Assembly: GCA_033675265.1 (NCBI GenBank)
Contig: JAUJYZ010000732.1
Location: 62,001-126,000, forward strand
Length of the DNA stretch: 64,000 nucleotides
Direction of reading: 5' to 3'
DNA from: Actinostola sp. cb2023
Taxonomy: Eukaryota > Cnidaria > Anthozoa > Actiniaria > Actinostolidae
The notes under the pieces were generated by a model. The model was not told the origin of the DNA and did no database searches. It saw only the letters and a program-made list of their open reading frames with translations. Positions 47,490 to 59,142 of the stretch are shown piece after piece. Made by a program: the position numbers and the translations under genes. Position 1 is the first letter of the stretch; every line of letters begins with the position of its first letter.

Positions 47490-48114
47490 ATGGGTTCATG
47501 GAGGAACAAATGTCTTTGTCAGTTAAAACACAGGTAGCCCAAGCTCAGTATCAGTGGCGTAAATACAGTAAATGTATGGGCTTTCTTGTTCTGGTGTACT
47601 TTAATAAATCAATAAAAAATCATTTTCCTTTATACGCCTCGTACTTGTTCCTTGTGTTGTCCTTTACCTTGTAGGTATTTCTAGGCCATTCCGCTTGAAA
47701 TTGAGAGTGTTACGGCGGTTTTAATTTTTTTTCCTACCAGTAAGAAAATATACAAGGTTGGTCACTGATGGCCGCCAGCGAACTCACATGGTCCCACTAA
47801 ACTGCTCGTAAATCCCTCGAAACTAGACATAATGCCAAATTTCTTTCGGTAAACTGTAGTCCAATACAAGTCCGATAAATCACACTACCATTCCCTTCTC
47901 TTACTCATCGCTATCTGCATCCAAGAGCAAGGTTTTTGTGGCTTTCATCGGCAATACGAACCTCTGTACCTTCAAGTCTTTTATATTATGATTGTAAAAC
48001 CACCGTAATTCTTCCGCCAAAGGTGGCTAATAAAGTTTATTATTATAAGTCTGACACGACAGAGCGGAAAAACGGCGCGCATGCGTAATAGGTATTTCAT
48101 TCTCGAACTATCCA
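47490..48114. other. No gene recognised
   Basis: Unique AT-rich sequence between the Mutator-like element and the left end of the 10-kb element. Short frames only. Confidence 0.4.
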
Positions 48115-49706
48115 AGATGGCCGACGAAGGGCAGCCAAAACATGGCTGGTAAAAATGGCTCATTAAGGTATCAGGGTACCCCTACCGACCGGTATGCATT
48201 CAAGTCGCTTGAACACAGAATCCGTCCATTTAAACCCCAATAAAGTATACATTTTCTGAAAGCTAAATAAATGGAGATTCCAAGTAATGGTCTATTAACA
48301 AAAAGTTCATACGCGTTTTAGATATAAGTCAAGATCAACGAATTTTCATATAGCGTTATACGGCGAGGTCCCAGACAGCCGCATTTTATCGGAAATTCAA
48401 GTTCATTATCTTTATGTACTCCAGAGATATCAATTATCAAAACCGTGTCTCCGTTTATCGATACGTTTCCCCGTTGCTTTTTTATCTGCCGCGAAACTTT
48501 CGGTACGCTAAAAATACATTGTTCTTTACTAATCAGTTAATAACTCTTGAAATCATTAAAATATCAAAAATCGGAGACAATATTTTGAAGAATGATTATC
48601 AGAGATGAAGTCCTAAAAATTTTTTGTTTAGGAGCTCAAAATAACACCCGTATTTTCGTCAATTTGCTCTTTGAGAAAAAGCCCAAAATGTTTTTCAAGT
48701 CAAGTGGTTATCCTCTCTCATGTAAACAGGCCCTTAGGACCTCTGAGACATGTTCAGTGACACAAGCTAGTATACATGTACATCCATGTATCTGTACGAA
48801 TTATATGCATAGGCTTTTCCAGTAACTCATAAATGTACATGTATACTTACATTCTACATGTAAATACTTTAGTATACTAGGTACTTTTCTTTAATTTAAA
48901 TTAAACATTATTTCATGACAGCTCCCAGTATTAAGGATCTATTTATAAAATTACACATGGCTCTGGCCAGATATTATGAGGATGATGTTGAACCCCTATA
49001 CAACCCAGAGAAGATGAAGGAGTTTTCTGAAAAGTGTGAAGAAACTTGTGAAAAAAGCATGGAAATAACAGTTAACAGTGTAACACAAGCTGTCAAAGTA
49101 AGGATCTGAAGATTTGAATTAAAAAACAGTGAACACTCCCAACACTTTGTGTGTAGCACTTGTTATAAAGTATTACAGTATTAATTATATTAGTCCATGA
49201 GCCAGGTTTTTTTTAGTACCATATCAGGTGGCAAATTCTTAGTAGTACTATTTTGATTATGACCTTAAAGTGTGTCAAATGTCATATGATAGCCTTCGCA
49301 AAATTGTAGCGGGCTCTAATTATTCGCAATTTAAGTTTCTCCCTTATATCCTTCAGCATGAAAACGAGGCTCGCATGAATTTGACCAAATAAGAACGATT
49401 TTTACGTTTTTAAAATGAAAACGTCAACGAAATTAGTTGCTAAAACAATATATGGCTTTTTACTGTACATATGTAAAACAATTTATCAGAAAGAGGTCAC
49501 ATGACTACTTTTTTCATAAATTATATATGCGTATAATCCCCTTAGCTTATTTATTTATGTTCGAAAAAAAGTGTTACGTGGAGCACTTGCTTATATTTGT
49601 TGTGAATTAGCCGTGTTGTGGGAATGTTCCGACTTGATCTGGAATACTAAATTTCCCATCAATCACTTTTTATCAACATTGTAAAGCACTAGTTATTTTC
49701 ACTTAT

Positions 49707-50137
49707 TTGCTCGCTCTCGCTTCACTCTTACACGGGAATGCATACTCTCGCTTAACATCAGATTACATATCAAATCATAACACAGGAACCCCATCTCTCA
49801 GCTTTACAAGAATCAACTTCCGCTCACACTCTCCTAAAGGGTTCATAATGTATCTGGGGGGGGGATTTGGAGGGGGCCTGCCACTTTCTCCAGTACCAAT
49901 TAGGGCATTACCGAAAATATTTGACAAAGACTCGGAAAGGGGGATCCATCTAGACTGAACATCCGCTTACATCATTTCAGAATAGAAAACGTGGATCAGC
50001 AGGTTCTCTACTGCATAAAGGAGGGCTTTCCCAGTAACAACAATATCCTGCACACTTGGACCCTTACTTTCGGGGAACGAATATGTATTACTACTGTGGA
50101 AGGAGCCAGGAGTCATGATATTTAGTATCCACTGAAA
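49707..50137. other. Intron sequence, no exon recognised
   Basis: Part of the 4.6-kb intron 49098-53709. A G-run at 49856-49875 and an 83-residue frame without recognisable features. Confidence 0.4.
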
Positions 50138-50353
50138 GTGTGTAGTTTTGGAGGGTCACTGAAAAGCATGTTAAGTTTGAGTGGGGGCCACCCAAAAACT
50201 ATTATTGCAAAATGTAAAATCCCCATAGTCAAGGCTACTAAAGTTCATTTTCTACTTTCGTTTTATATGATACGGTTGAGTTTTGTATATCAGGGCAATA
50301 AAGTCTTTATACTTTCAACTCTTCTTCCTATAGCCTGTATCTGTATCCTTGAA

Positions 50354-52570
50354 CTAGCGTCCTTTGCTGCTGCTCTGATGCTTCGTCGTTACTCTGGTAC
50401 ATCTGTGATTGGTACTCACCAGAGGTTGACAGGTGCCTTCAGCTCTAGAGAGCACACCATGGTCGCCCTTGTGGAGGAGGGTTACTCCCCTGACCACACC
50501 ATCTCTTCCTTTGATATGTCTCATGACACGTCCTTTCTTCAATTCACATCTGTTCTTTGCATCTCCATCGATGAGTACTACTTCTCCTACATCGGGGTGC
50601 TTGCCTGTGCCTTTGTTGATACGATGACTCTCCATAAGACTATGGATGTACTCTTTCTTCCATCTCTGACACACATCTTGTCCATCACTCTATGTTTTCT
50701 AAAGTGTGAGCATTTTGTCCCCAGCTGATCATGACATTGGGGTTAACATCTGCTCTTCACCAGCATCACTCTCCACGTACGTTAAGGGACAGTTATTCGT
50801 GTGTCTTTTGATGTCCATGATTACTGCTTCTACATATAGTTGCTCAAAAGTCAAGGTCCTTCCCATCGTCTTGTATAAAGTCTTTGATGTCTAATGATCT
50901 CTCATCAATCTCTCATACATTCCTCCCCACCATGGGAACTGGATATGTTGAACTGCCATCTAACTCGCGCTGCTTTCTGATCCACGTGACGGTTGCTTTG
51001 AAGATGACAGCAGCGTTGTCTGACACAATGAGTCATGGTCTAGTACGTCGGGTGACAAACGTGTTTAGCTTCCTCTGGAACTTGTCGGCAGTTTGAGATA
51101 CGGTCATCTCCAAATGTACAGCTTGTAAAGTAAAGACTAGAATATAGCACTTGCCTCCCTCTTTCTTGTGAATCTTGTATTTCAATGGTCCAGCAAAGTC
51201 AATCCCTGTGGTTTAAAACGGGCTGTCTCCCTAAGTGAGAAATTCAGGTATGTCAAGTGTTGTTGTTGCCCCATACTTTGCATATGTTGCAACTGATTTT
51301 GACTTTCTTGACTTTGGAACTCAACTGCGGCATCCACCACTGCTCTTTAACTGTTGCCATTGTGTTGGCGACACCCAGATGGTTGATGCTCTCATGCACA
51401 TGCCTTATCGACCTCTTCCGTGAACACTCCTCCGTCGACGTAGATCGACCTTCCAACCTGGGGTCTCTAGGTTGGACAGTCATTACCCAGTGGTCTCTTG
51501 TGTCTGTGATCGAGGTATTCCTTCTTCAATGGGCTTGTTTCTTTCCCTCGGGATGTCTTTCCTCTGGCGCTCTTCACACATCATTGGGCCGCCCATGCGA
51601 TGATACGCAATGTCTTCCAGTAGCTGTTCATTGTCCCACTCGTCTGGCTCATGCACGTTTTGTGGTGAAGAAAGCTATTTCAGTGCCTGCTTTATATTCC
51701 TCGTTCACGTTTCTTGTCGTCTCAAGTTTTGGTTGCTCCGGCCACTGTCCATGTCAGGCAGTGGGGCAGTATTTCCACATTATATCAAGCTCTTCTGTGG
51801 TTTCTGCTAACTTCAGGACACAATTGGAAACAAACACTTTCCACACCTTATGTACTGGGTTTCAAATCCAGTAAAGAGCCACCATATGCTGTCCATCCAA
51901 ACTGTTCTTGAGGGTCATGCAAACATTCTTCTCAAGATTCTTGGCACCATGTGGCCACTCACCAGTTCGAGTTATGCAATTAATGTTGTGTTTCGTTTTG
52001 AAATCCTAGATTTTGATGTCAGCAATCCCGACCTGACCATGCACATTGAGTGTCCAACTACTGCGATTGTGACCGCTGAACAAGCTGTTTTGCTGGCATC
52101 TGCAAACACGTGTAGATGCACAATGCTGATCTCGTTTACTCCTCTAGCTACACTAACTTATTGGCACATGTACGTTTCTCAGCTGGTTGGTACATTTTAA
52201 CCACTCATTAGTTGCCTTGTTTGAGACTCCAGCATTCCAACCAACGTACTCGTCACACACGTCCGTGTAGATCCCTTTACCTTCGACTATGGTGGGTATT
52301 ACTTCGACCATGGTGGGTAATATTATTCCAAGTGGGTCATATACGCTGCTGAGTCGACTCAATAATATCTTACTCTTTTTCACTGGTTGGTTGTCGCTGG
52401 TCTGGTGACTGGTCTTGATTTCTGCCTTAATTTCAAGTACGTCTTCTCTCTTATACCACTTTTCCAATCCAGTTTTCTTGGAATGTCTTCGCCATCCTGC
52501 CCCAGAATATCAGATTCCCACTTGCGCACTGGGAACCTTTCAAGTATGGTTGTTATTGGCTCGTTGAAAT
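50354..52570 (-). pseudogene. BEL/Pao retrotransposon relic in an intron
   Basis: On the minus strand, from 52570 down: WYKREDVLEIK and ILLSRLSSVYDPLGIILPTM (the Pao signature after the RT, about 52380-52310), GWNAGVSNKATNEWLKCTNQ, an RNase H-like stretch in broken frames (about 52200-51860), integrase zinc-binding text (HVHESINHLGVANTMATVKE, WWMPQL, ISCNICKVWG, about 51410-51270), a broken integrase core, and near 50670-50450 the end domain (HPDVGEVVLIDGD, RHIKGRDGVVRGVTL; DUF5641 type). The order is that of a BEL/Pao pol gene. Many stops and shifts, no gag and no LTR were found. It lies antisense to the surrounding transposase-like pseudogene. Confidence 0.85.
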
Positions 52571-53709
52571 CTCTTTAGCTCTTATACCACTTATTTATTT
52601 ATGTCGCTCATTGTTTTCATGAGCTTGTCTACGTAAGTCTCTTCTCTCAATGACACTACTGTTTCTTGTAGATACAGTTCGTACAAATGCTATAGAGTTG
52701 TTTTCGTATGAATGGGAAACCTACCGCACAGAGTTACGGACTTTATAGACTTTCTATTCAACCAATCACAGCGCGCAAAATCACTGCTCAACCAATCCGA
52801 ATGCTTAGATACAGCATGGTCACCGCACGACACTATCACTGCATGGTATGAACCGTACCGTAACCACTTTCCACTCCTACGGAAAAAAAACTATTGTTCC
52901 TCGATCATACGAAAACGACTCTATTGTCCATGCTGCGATCACAGTTGAAGTAAACTATAATAAAGCCGACTCCATTTGAACCAATTTAGCTCGAATTATG
53001 GAAAGAGCAGCGTCTGTATTGAACTGTCACTTAGATAACTAATACCAATATTTCTACGTACAAATGTACCAAATAAATATGAGCAATTAAGTTGGCAGGA
53101 TTCTAGTTAAAGTGATGGTGATATTATTCACCTTTGCTGGGGGTCGAAGCACTTAGTGTCGATTTTTGACAAGCAAATAAATAATTTCCTCAGTTTTACC
53201 TATGCACCAATAACAAAACCTTCCATTATATGCATCAAATTATCAAGGAGCCTTAAAATGTAATTATAATTAGATAATAATCTACAATTTCCACCTTCAC
53301 GTGTCGTTTGTACACCAAATCACGTTACCATAGCAACCAAATGTCACTCGCTGATCTCTATTTGGGCTAATATTGTAGACTAACATATTCAGAAGTCAAG
53401 CATCAACAAAACATGTCATTACAACACAAATAGACATAGTAAAGTACAAGTTATCAGAGATAACAATGGAGAGATATTGCCAAAACGTACAATCAATGGG
53501 TCTGAGGGGTGTATACATAATACCTTGAAATCCAATGAAAGCTACATCGTAGACAAGGCTATCATACATCAAAATAAACTAGAATCATTAGGGATTTCAA
53601 AAATGCATGATAGAATTTGCCCCCCCAGATGGTACTAAAATGCTATTTTTGAGGTCTGGGCTCATGGACTATATTACTGCTCACTTACTCTTGCATTTCA
53701 TCTCTATAG
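52571..53709. other. Intron with a small fold-back
   Basis: TATAGAGTTGTTTTCGTATGA at about 52690 is matched inverted by TCATACGAAAACGACTCTAT at about 52903-52922, a MITE of about 235 bp. The rest to the acceptor at 53709 is AT-rich with no recognised exon. Confidence 0.5.
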
Positions 53710-55740
53710 AAAGACAAATTCATACTTGCAATCATTGATGACTTTCATGCTGTGCACACCAACCTAGATCCAAAGACCACTGTCACTAGCACTTGTATAC
53801 ATATGTCTACAGAGTTAGTAGATATATCTAATGAGCTTCCCGCTATACACGTACCTTTAAATGATCTTCACCGCATAGTTCTGGTTGGCCACCAAGAGTG
53901 CAGAGGTGGAATAAGTTGGCCTGCAATCGAGCAGACATTCACAGAGGTAATTTTCTAGATATTCAAGACATTATCTTTCCATACTACCCCAAATGTTTCA
54001 AGAGTTTGACATGCAAAATGCTCAAGAGTGTGTGGAACATTTAAGGTTACTACATGTACATGAATTAATGAGATGTCAAATTCAAATTGCTTGGTATCAG
54101 TAGAAATCATTTCCAGGACTTTGATTTTACATCAATGACTACATCAACTAAAGAGCAAGTTTTCAATACATAATAAATTATCTAGTTGATTAAACTTAAC
54201 AGGCAGTGTTTTTCCATCATCATAATAAAGATTCGGGAGAAAGAGGAGATTTATGAGATTAATTCAACTGACTGATACCAAGCAATAACATAATAATCAT
54301 TATTGATAAGGATAAAAACATGTATATATGTATATATATATAGATGCTATACTGACCCTGCAAGAAGAGAATTGGACCGGTTGAAAAACACGTTACTCGT
54401 AGATGAGGAAGAGAGATCTCTAAGAAGCCACATGGTTGATGTGGTGCCACCACTGCAGGAGTACATGCAACATAATGTACTTGTAACTACTGGAGATTGG
54501 CCGACATGGTACTTCCAAAAGAAAATTATAGCTCAGGTAGTGAGGACTGCAAATAAATAATTATTTATACATAATATACATGTACGTCTAATACATACAT
54601 GTATTTCTCAGCAACAGCATAACACGAGGGATGTTTGCCTTTAAACTGTGGGAGGGTTAATAATAACGTAACGGTTAACACTTACTGTGAAAGTGGAAAA
54701 ACAATCCATGAACATGCCTGATGCCTTCCTTAACTTCAAACAAATAATTTTAATACTTAATAAATTATCTCATTGTGTTGCAGTGGAGACAAGACATAGA
54801 TCCAAATTATCTTCTTTCTTTGGTCCCTTGGCAGGGGCCATTTCACATTTCCTTCAATGCCCAACAGAATATAGTGGAAATGTACAGATTTTTCTTTGAG
54901 CCCCTGTATAAAGCTATATTTGGTCAAAGAAAGATTCTAGCAAAGAAGCCAAAACCATTCCGAATTAGTACGCTCATCACTTCTTGTTTTGGCGGATGGC
55001 TTATTGTGTGAGACACAATTCTCTCTCACTTTGGTCCAAAGTACAAAAGCACAGAATATGTGGCCATGGTTCACATTCTTGATGAAGTTGTCCCTCTAGT
55101 CTTCCATTTCTACCCTGTTATTTTTCGTAGTGGAGATTATGCAATGTATAAAAGTAGTTTAATAAGACTTGCCATGATGTTCTTGGTACACCATCGTCGT
55201 CACTACGACAAAGCCGACACTAGCACAGATCAGTGATATGTTGCACCACGAGCATGCTGTCCCAGCATTATTTGATACTGAGAGGACAGCTTTGAATGGC
55301 CTAACTGAAAAAAGTAGAAGTATTTCATTCATTACTTAGAGGGTAAGAATTTACATGCAATCTATACAAATTTACATTTAACAAGAACTAAAGAAATGAA
55401 TATTATTGTTAATATTTACAGAGAAATAGAGCCATGGTATACTGCTGAGCAGATTAGAGCAGCAGCTCATATCCTAAACGCATCAAGATTCGATCACCAG
55501 TTCCAGCAGTGGTTTGTCCCACAATACCAGCGCGGTCGAGGACAACAAGATTATTCAATCATTTGTGGTCATGCTGCAGAACATATCATTGACATGTTTG
55601 CTGATATATGGAATAGTCACCAAGGAGCTGTTAAGTTACCCATAGGTAGAAGGAAATGTCAGGTGATTATCACTAGTATGAATTATAACATAGCTACAAT
55701 ATAACGCGCGCTCTGATTGGTTGGTTGCTATTAACAATCA

Positions 55741-57132
55741 ATGGATAGTTCATGGAGATTGTGCACGCTGACGTCAACACCAAGTGAAACTTTTTTTTCA
55801 CGGCCCAAAATGACGGAAAATAACAATAGAGAAAGCGGAGATCATATAAATACAGAGAGCAACAAAAGCCCAACATTTGAGATGAGTTGGGACTTCCCAG
55901 AAGAATTTGAAGCCGGAAATTGCGAAAACACTGAAAACGCAAGCGAAGTGGAGTCAACTCGTTTTGCAAATCTTTCAGAGTCGCAATTGCAAAAGTTGCT
56001 AGCAGATAAACATTCAGAAAGAACAAAGAAAACAACAAGCTGGTGTGTCTCGACATTCAAAGGTAATTATAATTTTCCAGTTCGTCACTGTAAAAGGAAA
56101 GTCGTCTCGTATTTTTTTCTAAAAGTGAAATCTACAAGATGCAAACAAATGGTTGCCGATCCCGTGCGCGTGGTAATAATTACTAGTAACAAAACAAACT
56201 TTCACATTTTAAACAGCAGCACAAACAGTATACAGCAATAAATTTACCTTTCTCTTACGTATTTATAGCATGGTGTGACGATAAGAAGATCCAAACTCCA
56301 CTTGAACAGATGAGCATCGGCCAGGTGGACGCCAATCTGAGGCGTTTCTACGCAGAGGCGAGGAAAAAAGATGGAGCGATGTACGGCAAAAAAACCCTCC
56401 TTGGATTCAGAAACGGAATAGAAAGACACCTCAACCAGCCACCATGCAACAGAAATATCAAAATGACCAATGACCCAAGATTCAAGCGATCAAACGAAAT
56501 GTTAGATGCTCAATTGGTGCACTTTAAGAGAAGCGGGAAGGAAAACAGCCAAGACAAACCTCCCATAGAAAGTGAGGATTTGCTGAAACTAAAATCGTCC
56601 GGAGCGCTATCCTTAGACAGCTGTCCCTTCTCCGTAATGTATGGTTTCATGTTGTGCTTTCTTCTGCAGAGGCAGAGAGGGCCAGAGACAGCTAACAAGA
56701 TCCAACTTTAAATGCGAAGTGGATGCATCCGGACGAAGCTTTTCAACAATGGCTCACGATGAAGTGTCCAAAAACCATCCTGGAGGCTTGAAAGACGTAA
56801 CTAGCGTGGAGAAATATGCCAGAATATATGAAACAGACCAAGAGAACGACGGGTATAAGGCCAAGAAGCTATATCTGTCCAAACTCAACCCTGAGTCAGA
56901 AGCTTTCTTCCAGTATCCAAAGAACAAAAACTGGCCACCCAACAATCCTATCTGGTACGACAACAAGCCGCTTGGTGTAAACAAGCTTGGTAGCATGATG
57001 AAAGACATCAGTCAAGCCGCTGAGCTTTCCAAAATATATACTAACCACTCAGTAAGGGCTACAGCGATCACCTTATGGTCAAATGCCGGAGTAGCTAATC
57101 GTCACATCAGCTGCTCAGATGAAAATAAGTGA
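55741..57132 (+). pseudogene. Crypton-type tyrosine recombinase (DUF3504), decayed
   Basis: Exon 1 is 55741 (or ATG 55810) to 56062. Exon 2 starts at 56279 or 56269 depending on the AG; the phase-correct acceptor is TTATAG before CATGG, at 56269. The protein reads FEMSWDFPEEFEA, RFANLSESQLQKLLADKHSE and RTKK, TSWCVSTFKAWCDDK, then YGKKTLLGFRNGIERHLNQP, SGALSLDSC, a double frame change, CRGREGQRQLTRSNFKCEV, TMAHDEVSKNHPGG, EAFFQYPKN, PLGVNKLGSMMKDISQ and NHSVRATAITLW. This is the DUF3504 domain shared by CryptonA elements and vertebrate ZMYM/QRICH1/KCTD1-type genes. HSVR is the HxxR box of tyrosine recombinases. Two 1-base deletions lie at about 56612-56620 and 56650-56665. The frame stops at 57130 before the expected GH box and catalytic tyrosine. 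Confidence 0.85.
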
Positions 57133-57419
57133 CTTTGACTTCAAGCAAACTGCTTTCTGAACTTTTAAACTCTTTTCTTCTTTGAAATCAATTGAAAGAA
57201 ACATTGCATATTGTTTCACTTTGAAAACTTTTTCAAAACACAGATTGTAATTTGTTAAAATGATGAGCTTATAACGACTCGCATGTGACAACACTTGAAG
57301 TACTTGACCGTGTTTGTGAATTCACTTGTTCGTTTCAAGAACGTGTTCGCGCGCATAGTTAGGAGAATCTGTATCATGATCATAAAAAAATAAACAGTTT
57401 GAGAGCGTTAAAAATGTCT

Positions 57420-57617
57420 TGCTATGTTATAAAAGCAATGGTCAATGCTTAGCTGTGCGTATATCCAGTTCTGGATGCACTTGGTCGGTTGCTAAGCACT
57501 CAAGAAGCTAGAGTCGCACTCGGCTACGCCTCATGCGACTCTTACGCTTCTCTCGTGCTTAGCAGCCTCCCGCGTGCATCCAGAACTGGATATACGCACG
57601 CTAAGCATTGACCATTC
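57420..57617. mobile_element. 198-bp palindromic MITE
   Basis: AATGGTCAATGCTTAGC and GTGCGTATATCCAGTTCTGG are matched inverted at the right (to GCTAAGCATTGACCATT). The centre CTCGGCTACGCCTCATGCGA is GC-rich. It lies in the same intron as the Crypton. Confidence 0.8.
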
Positions 57618-58384
57618 CTTAACTATTGGCATCTGGTCATGTGCATGTATCAAACCTGGGATTCAAAATAAATAAATAAAAATTATCCTCCAGCAAAATT
57701 ATTCCAACATGCAATATTCTTTGCATGCAGTGTAATGCTAATTAGCTGCTATATATTGAGCTACATTACTCACTGTCTTTATAATATTTTCAGCCGTACT
57801 ATTTACCTATCTTCGACGCTACAGTAGACCAAAGAAGCCTTCCCCTTGGTTATGCTTGGGAAGATGGTCAACCAGATGCAAATCTACCTTGCGATCGCGA
57901 AGGTTGCCAACTACGCGAAGATGTAGTTGTGTAGTTGTGAAGGACTGTTGTGCTGTTCATTCAGTAGCACGTGGTGTTGACTTCAAATGTCTCATTTGAA
58001 AAGTGGCATAAAAATCTCGGAGATGGAATTTGATATTTTTCACATCATTCAAACCTTGTTCTTGAAGTATGAAGCTTATGTGTCCATGTCACTCCTTATA
58101 TTTGGAGATTTTCCACTTGCGATCGAAGTTCTGGTAAGTGGGGTAGTAGATTTCAATATTTTGCCATGAAGTTGAAGATAAACCTCCACAATATTATCCC
58201 ATTCCTAAACTCTGATGAGTGAGATAAGTTATTACGATAAGTCTAAAAGGTAATTATTACGTTTCTGTTCACTTAATGAGCCATTTTTACCAGCCATGTT
58301 TTGGCTGCCCTTCGTCGGCCATCTGTGGATGGTTCCAATCTCGTCCCCAGAGCCCACGTTCCTCTTGGTCAGCACCGAGAAACG

Positions 58385-59142
58385 AAAGGCTCTGGCTGCA
58401 ACCGATTTTTGTAGCATTCTGATTGGTTTGGCAAAACAATAGAAGGACCGGAAGTAAACCGATTAGTTAGAAAATGGCCGAGTTTGAAATACGGAGCTCC
58501 CGAGAGCTAAATTAGCTCCCGAAACTCGCTAAAAACCGTTCTAAACGCTAAACAAATGACACACAGGGCTCAAGTAGATATTAATCTTTATTGTGAATGC
58601 AGTTTTAGAAATTCAAGATATCAAAAGGACAGGATTCTAGAAGCGAATTCACGGCCATATAACGAGTCTATTTCCCAACGGCCGATCAAATAAGACACAG
58701 GAAGCCCATTACACAAACAGAGGAAAAACACAAACGTTTAGTCCAGATTCTCTAAGTTTTGACATTTGATCTCGGATTAACGCATTCAGTGGTGATATCA
58801 TCTGGCATGGTGTTGTAGATGTATTAAAACACGCTATTCTTGGCCATGGCAGAAGTCAAACACTCGAGCCAAACTATTAAGCTTGGCACTGAATCAGTCA
58901 GCGATCTGTTTCCCCGTATCCAATCGGAAGTATGGCCAAATTATCATCTCTCTTAGATAGACCAACGGCTTTCAGTACTTTGTACTGCTTGAACATTAAA
59001 CTGATGTCAGCTTTTTCAATCATTTTCAAACCGTAATCCAACGCATCGTGAAAGCCATCGCTAATACCCGCCATTTTGTTAGAACATGCGCAGTTTAAAC
59101 TTCCGGTCCGAGATTTTCAGACTAAAATCGGTTGCAGCATGG
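58385..59142. mobile_element. 0.75-kb element with short inverted ends
   Basis: GGCTGCAACCGATTTTTGTA with GGACCGGAAGT a little further in is matched by ACTTCCGGTCC and CTAAAATCGGTTGCAGC. The ends are only partly conserved and no target duplication was identified. Its right half contains a helicase fragment on the minus strand. Confidence 0.5.
58898..59074 (-). pseudogene. RecQ-type helicase N-terminal fragment
   Basis: A 58-residue minus-strand frame starts MAGISDGFHDALDYGLKMIE, continues SLMFKQYKVLKAVGLSKRDD and ends NLAILPIGYGETDR. F-x-QY-x-x-L-x-x(-V) before a run ending LPxGYG is the start of a RecQ-like helicase up to Walker A. GYGKS is expected, but here it is GYGET and then a stop, so the ATP site is lost. 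It is too short for a gene and was probably captured by the surrounding element. It overlaps little with the 46727-46870 fragment except at Walker A. Confidence 0.65.

Larger units (their letters stand above)
48915..57934 (+). pseudogene. Broken multi-exon DDE-like transposase gene, family not identified
   Basis: Exons by splice signals and phase: 48915(or 48923)-49097, 53710-53946, possibly about 54117-54160, 54344-54536, 54784-55342, 55422-55662, 57794-57934 and beyond. Features in order: LFIKLHMALARYYEDDVEPL; FILAIIDDFHAVHT; GHQECRGGISWPAIE; CYTDPARRELDRL; VTTGDWPTWYFQKK; LVPWQGPFHISFNAQ; FFEPLYKAIFG; RSGDYAMY; RRHYDKA; EVFHSLLR; then QYQRGRGQQDY and PYYLPIFDA. IIDDFH, GDWPT and the E/H-rich EVFHSLLR are placed as the three acidic positions of an RNase H-type transposase would be. 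This is inference. Breaks: TGA at 55009, frameshifts near 55212 and 55305, an 8-bp duplication near 57925 giving TAG at 57932, and a further shift near 57992. The tail is cysteine-rich and RING-like. Confidence 0.6.
48115..58324 (+). mobile_element. Putative 10.2-kb DNA transposon with 53-bp inverted ends
   Basis: AGATGGCCGACGAAGGGCAG, then CCAAAACATGGCTGGTAAAA and ATGGCTCATTAAG, is at 48115-48167. Its perfect complement is at 58272-58324. All exons of the transposase-like pseudogene lie between them on the plus strand. Clear target duplications were not found, so the boundaries are provisional. The repeated phrase itself could be read as a short first exon (MADEGQPKHG followed by GGTAAAA, a possible splice donor), which would be another explanation of its conservation. 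The interior hosts a BEL/Pao relic in the first long intron and a Crypton in a later one. Confidence 0.5.

Noticed and set aside
50138..51874. Plus-strand frames of 196 and 205 residues
   Set aside because: They are antisense shadows of the BEL/Pao relic on the minus strand.
55694..56056. 120-residue minus-strand frame
   Set aside because: Antisense of the Crypton first exon, which has splice sites and family similarity on the plus strand.
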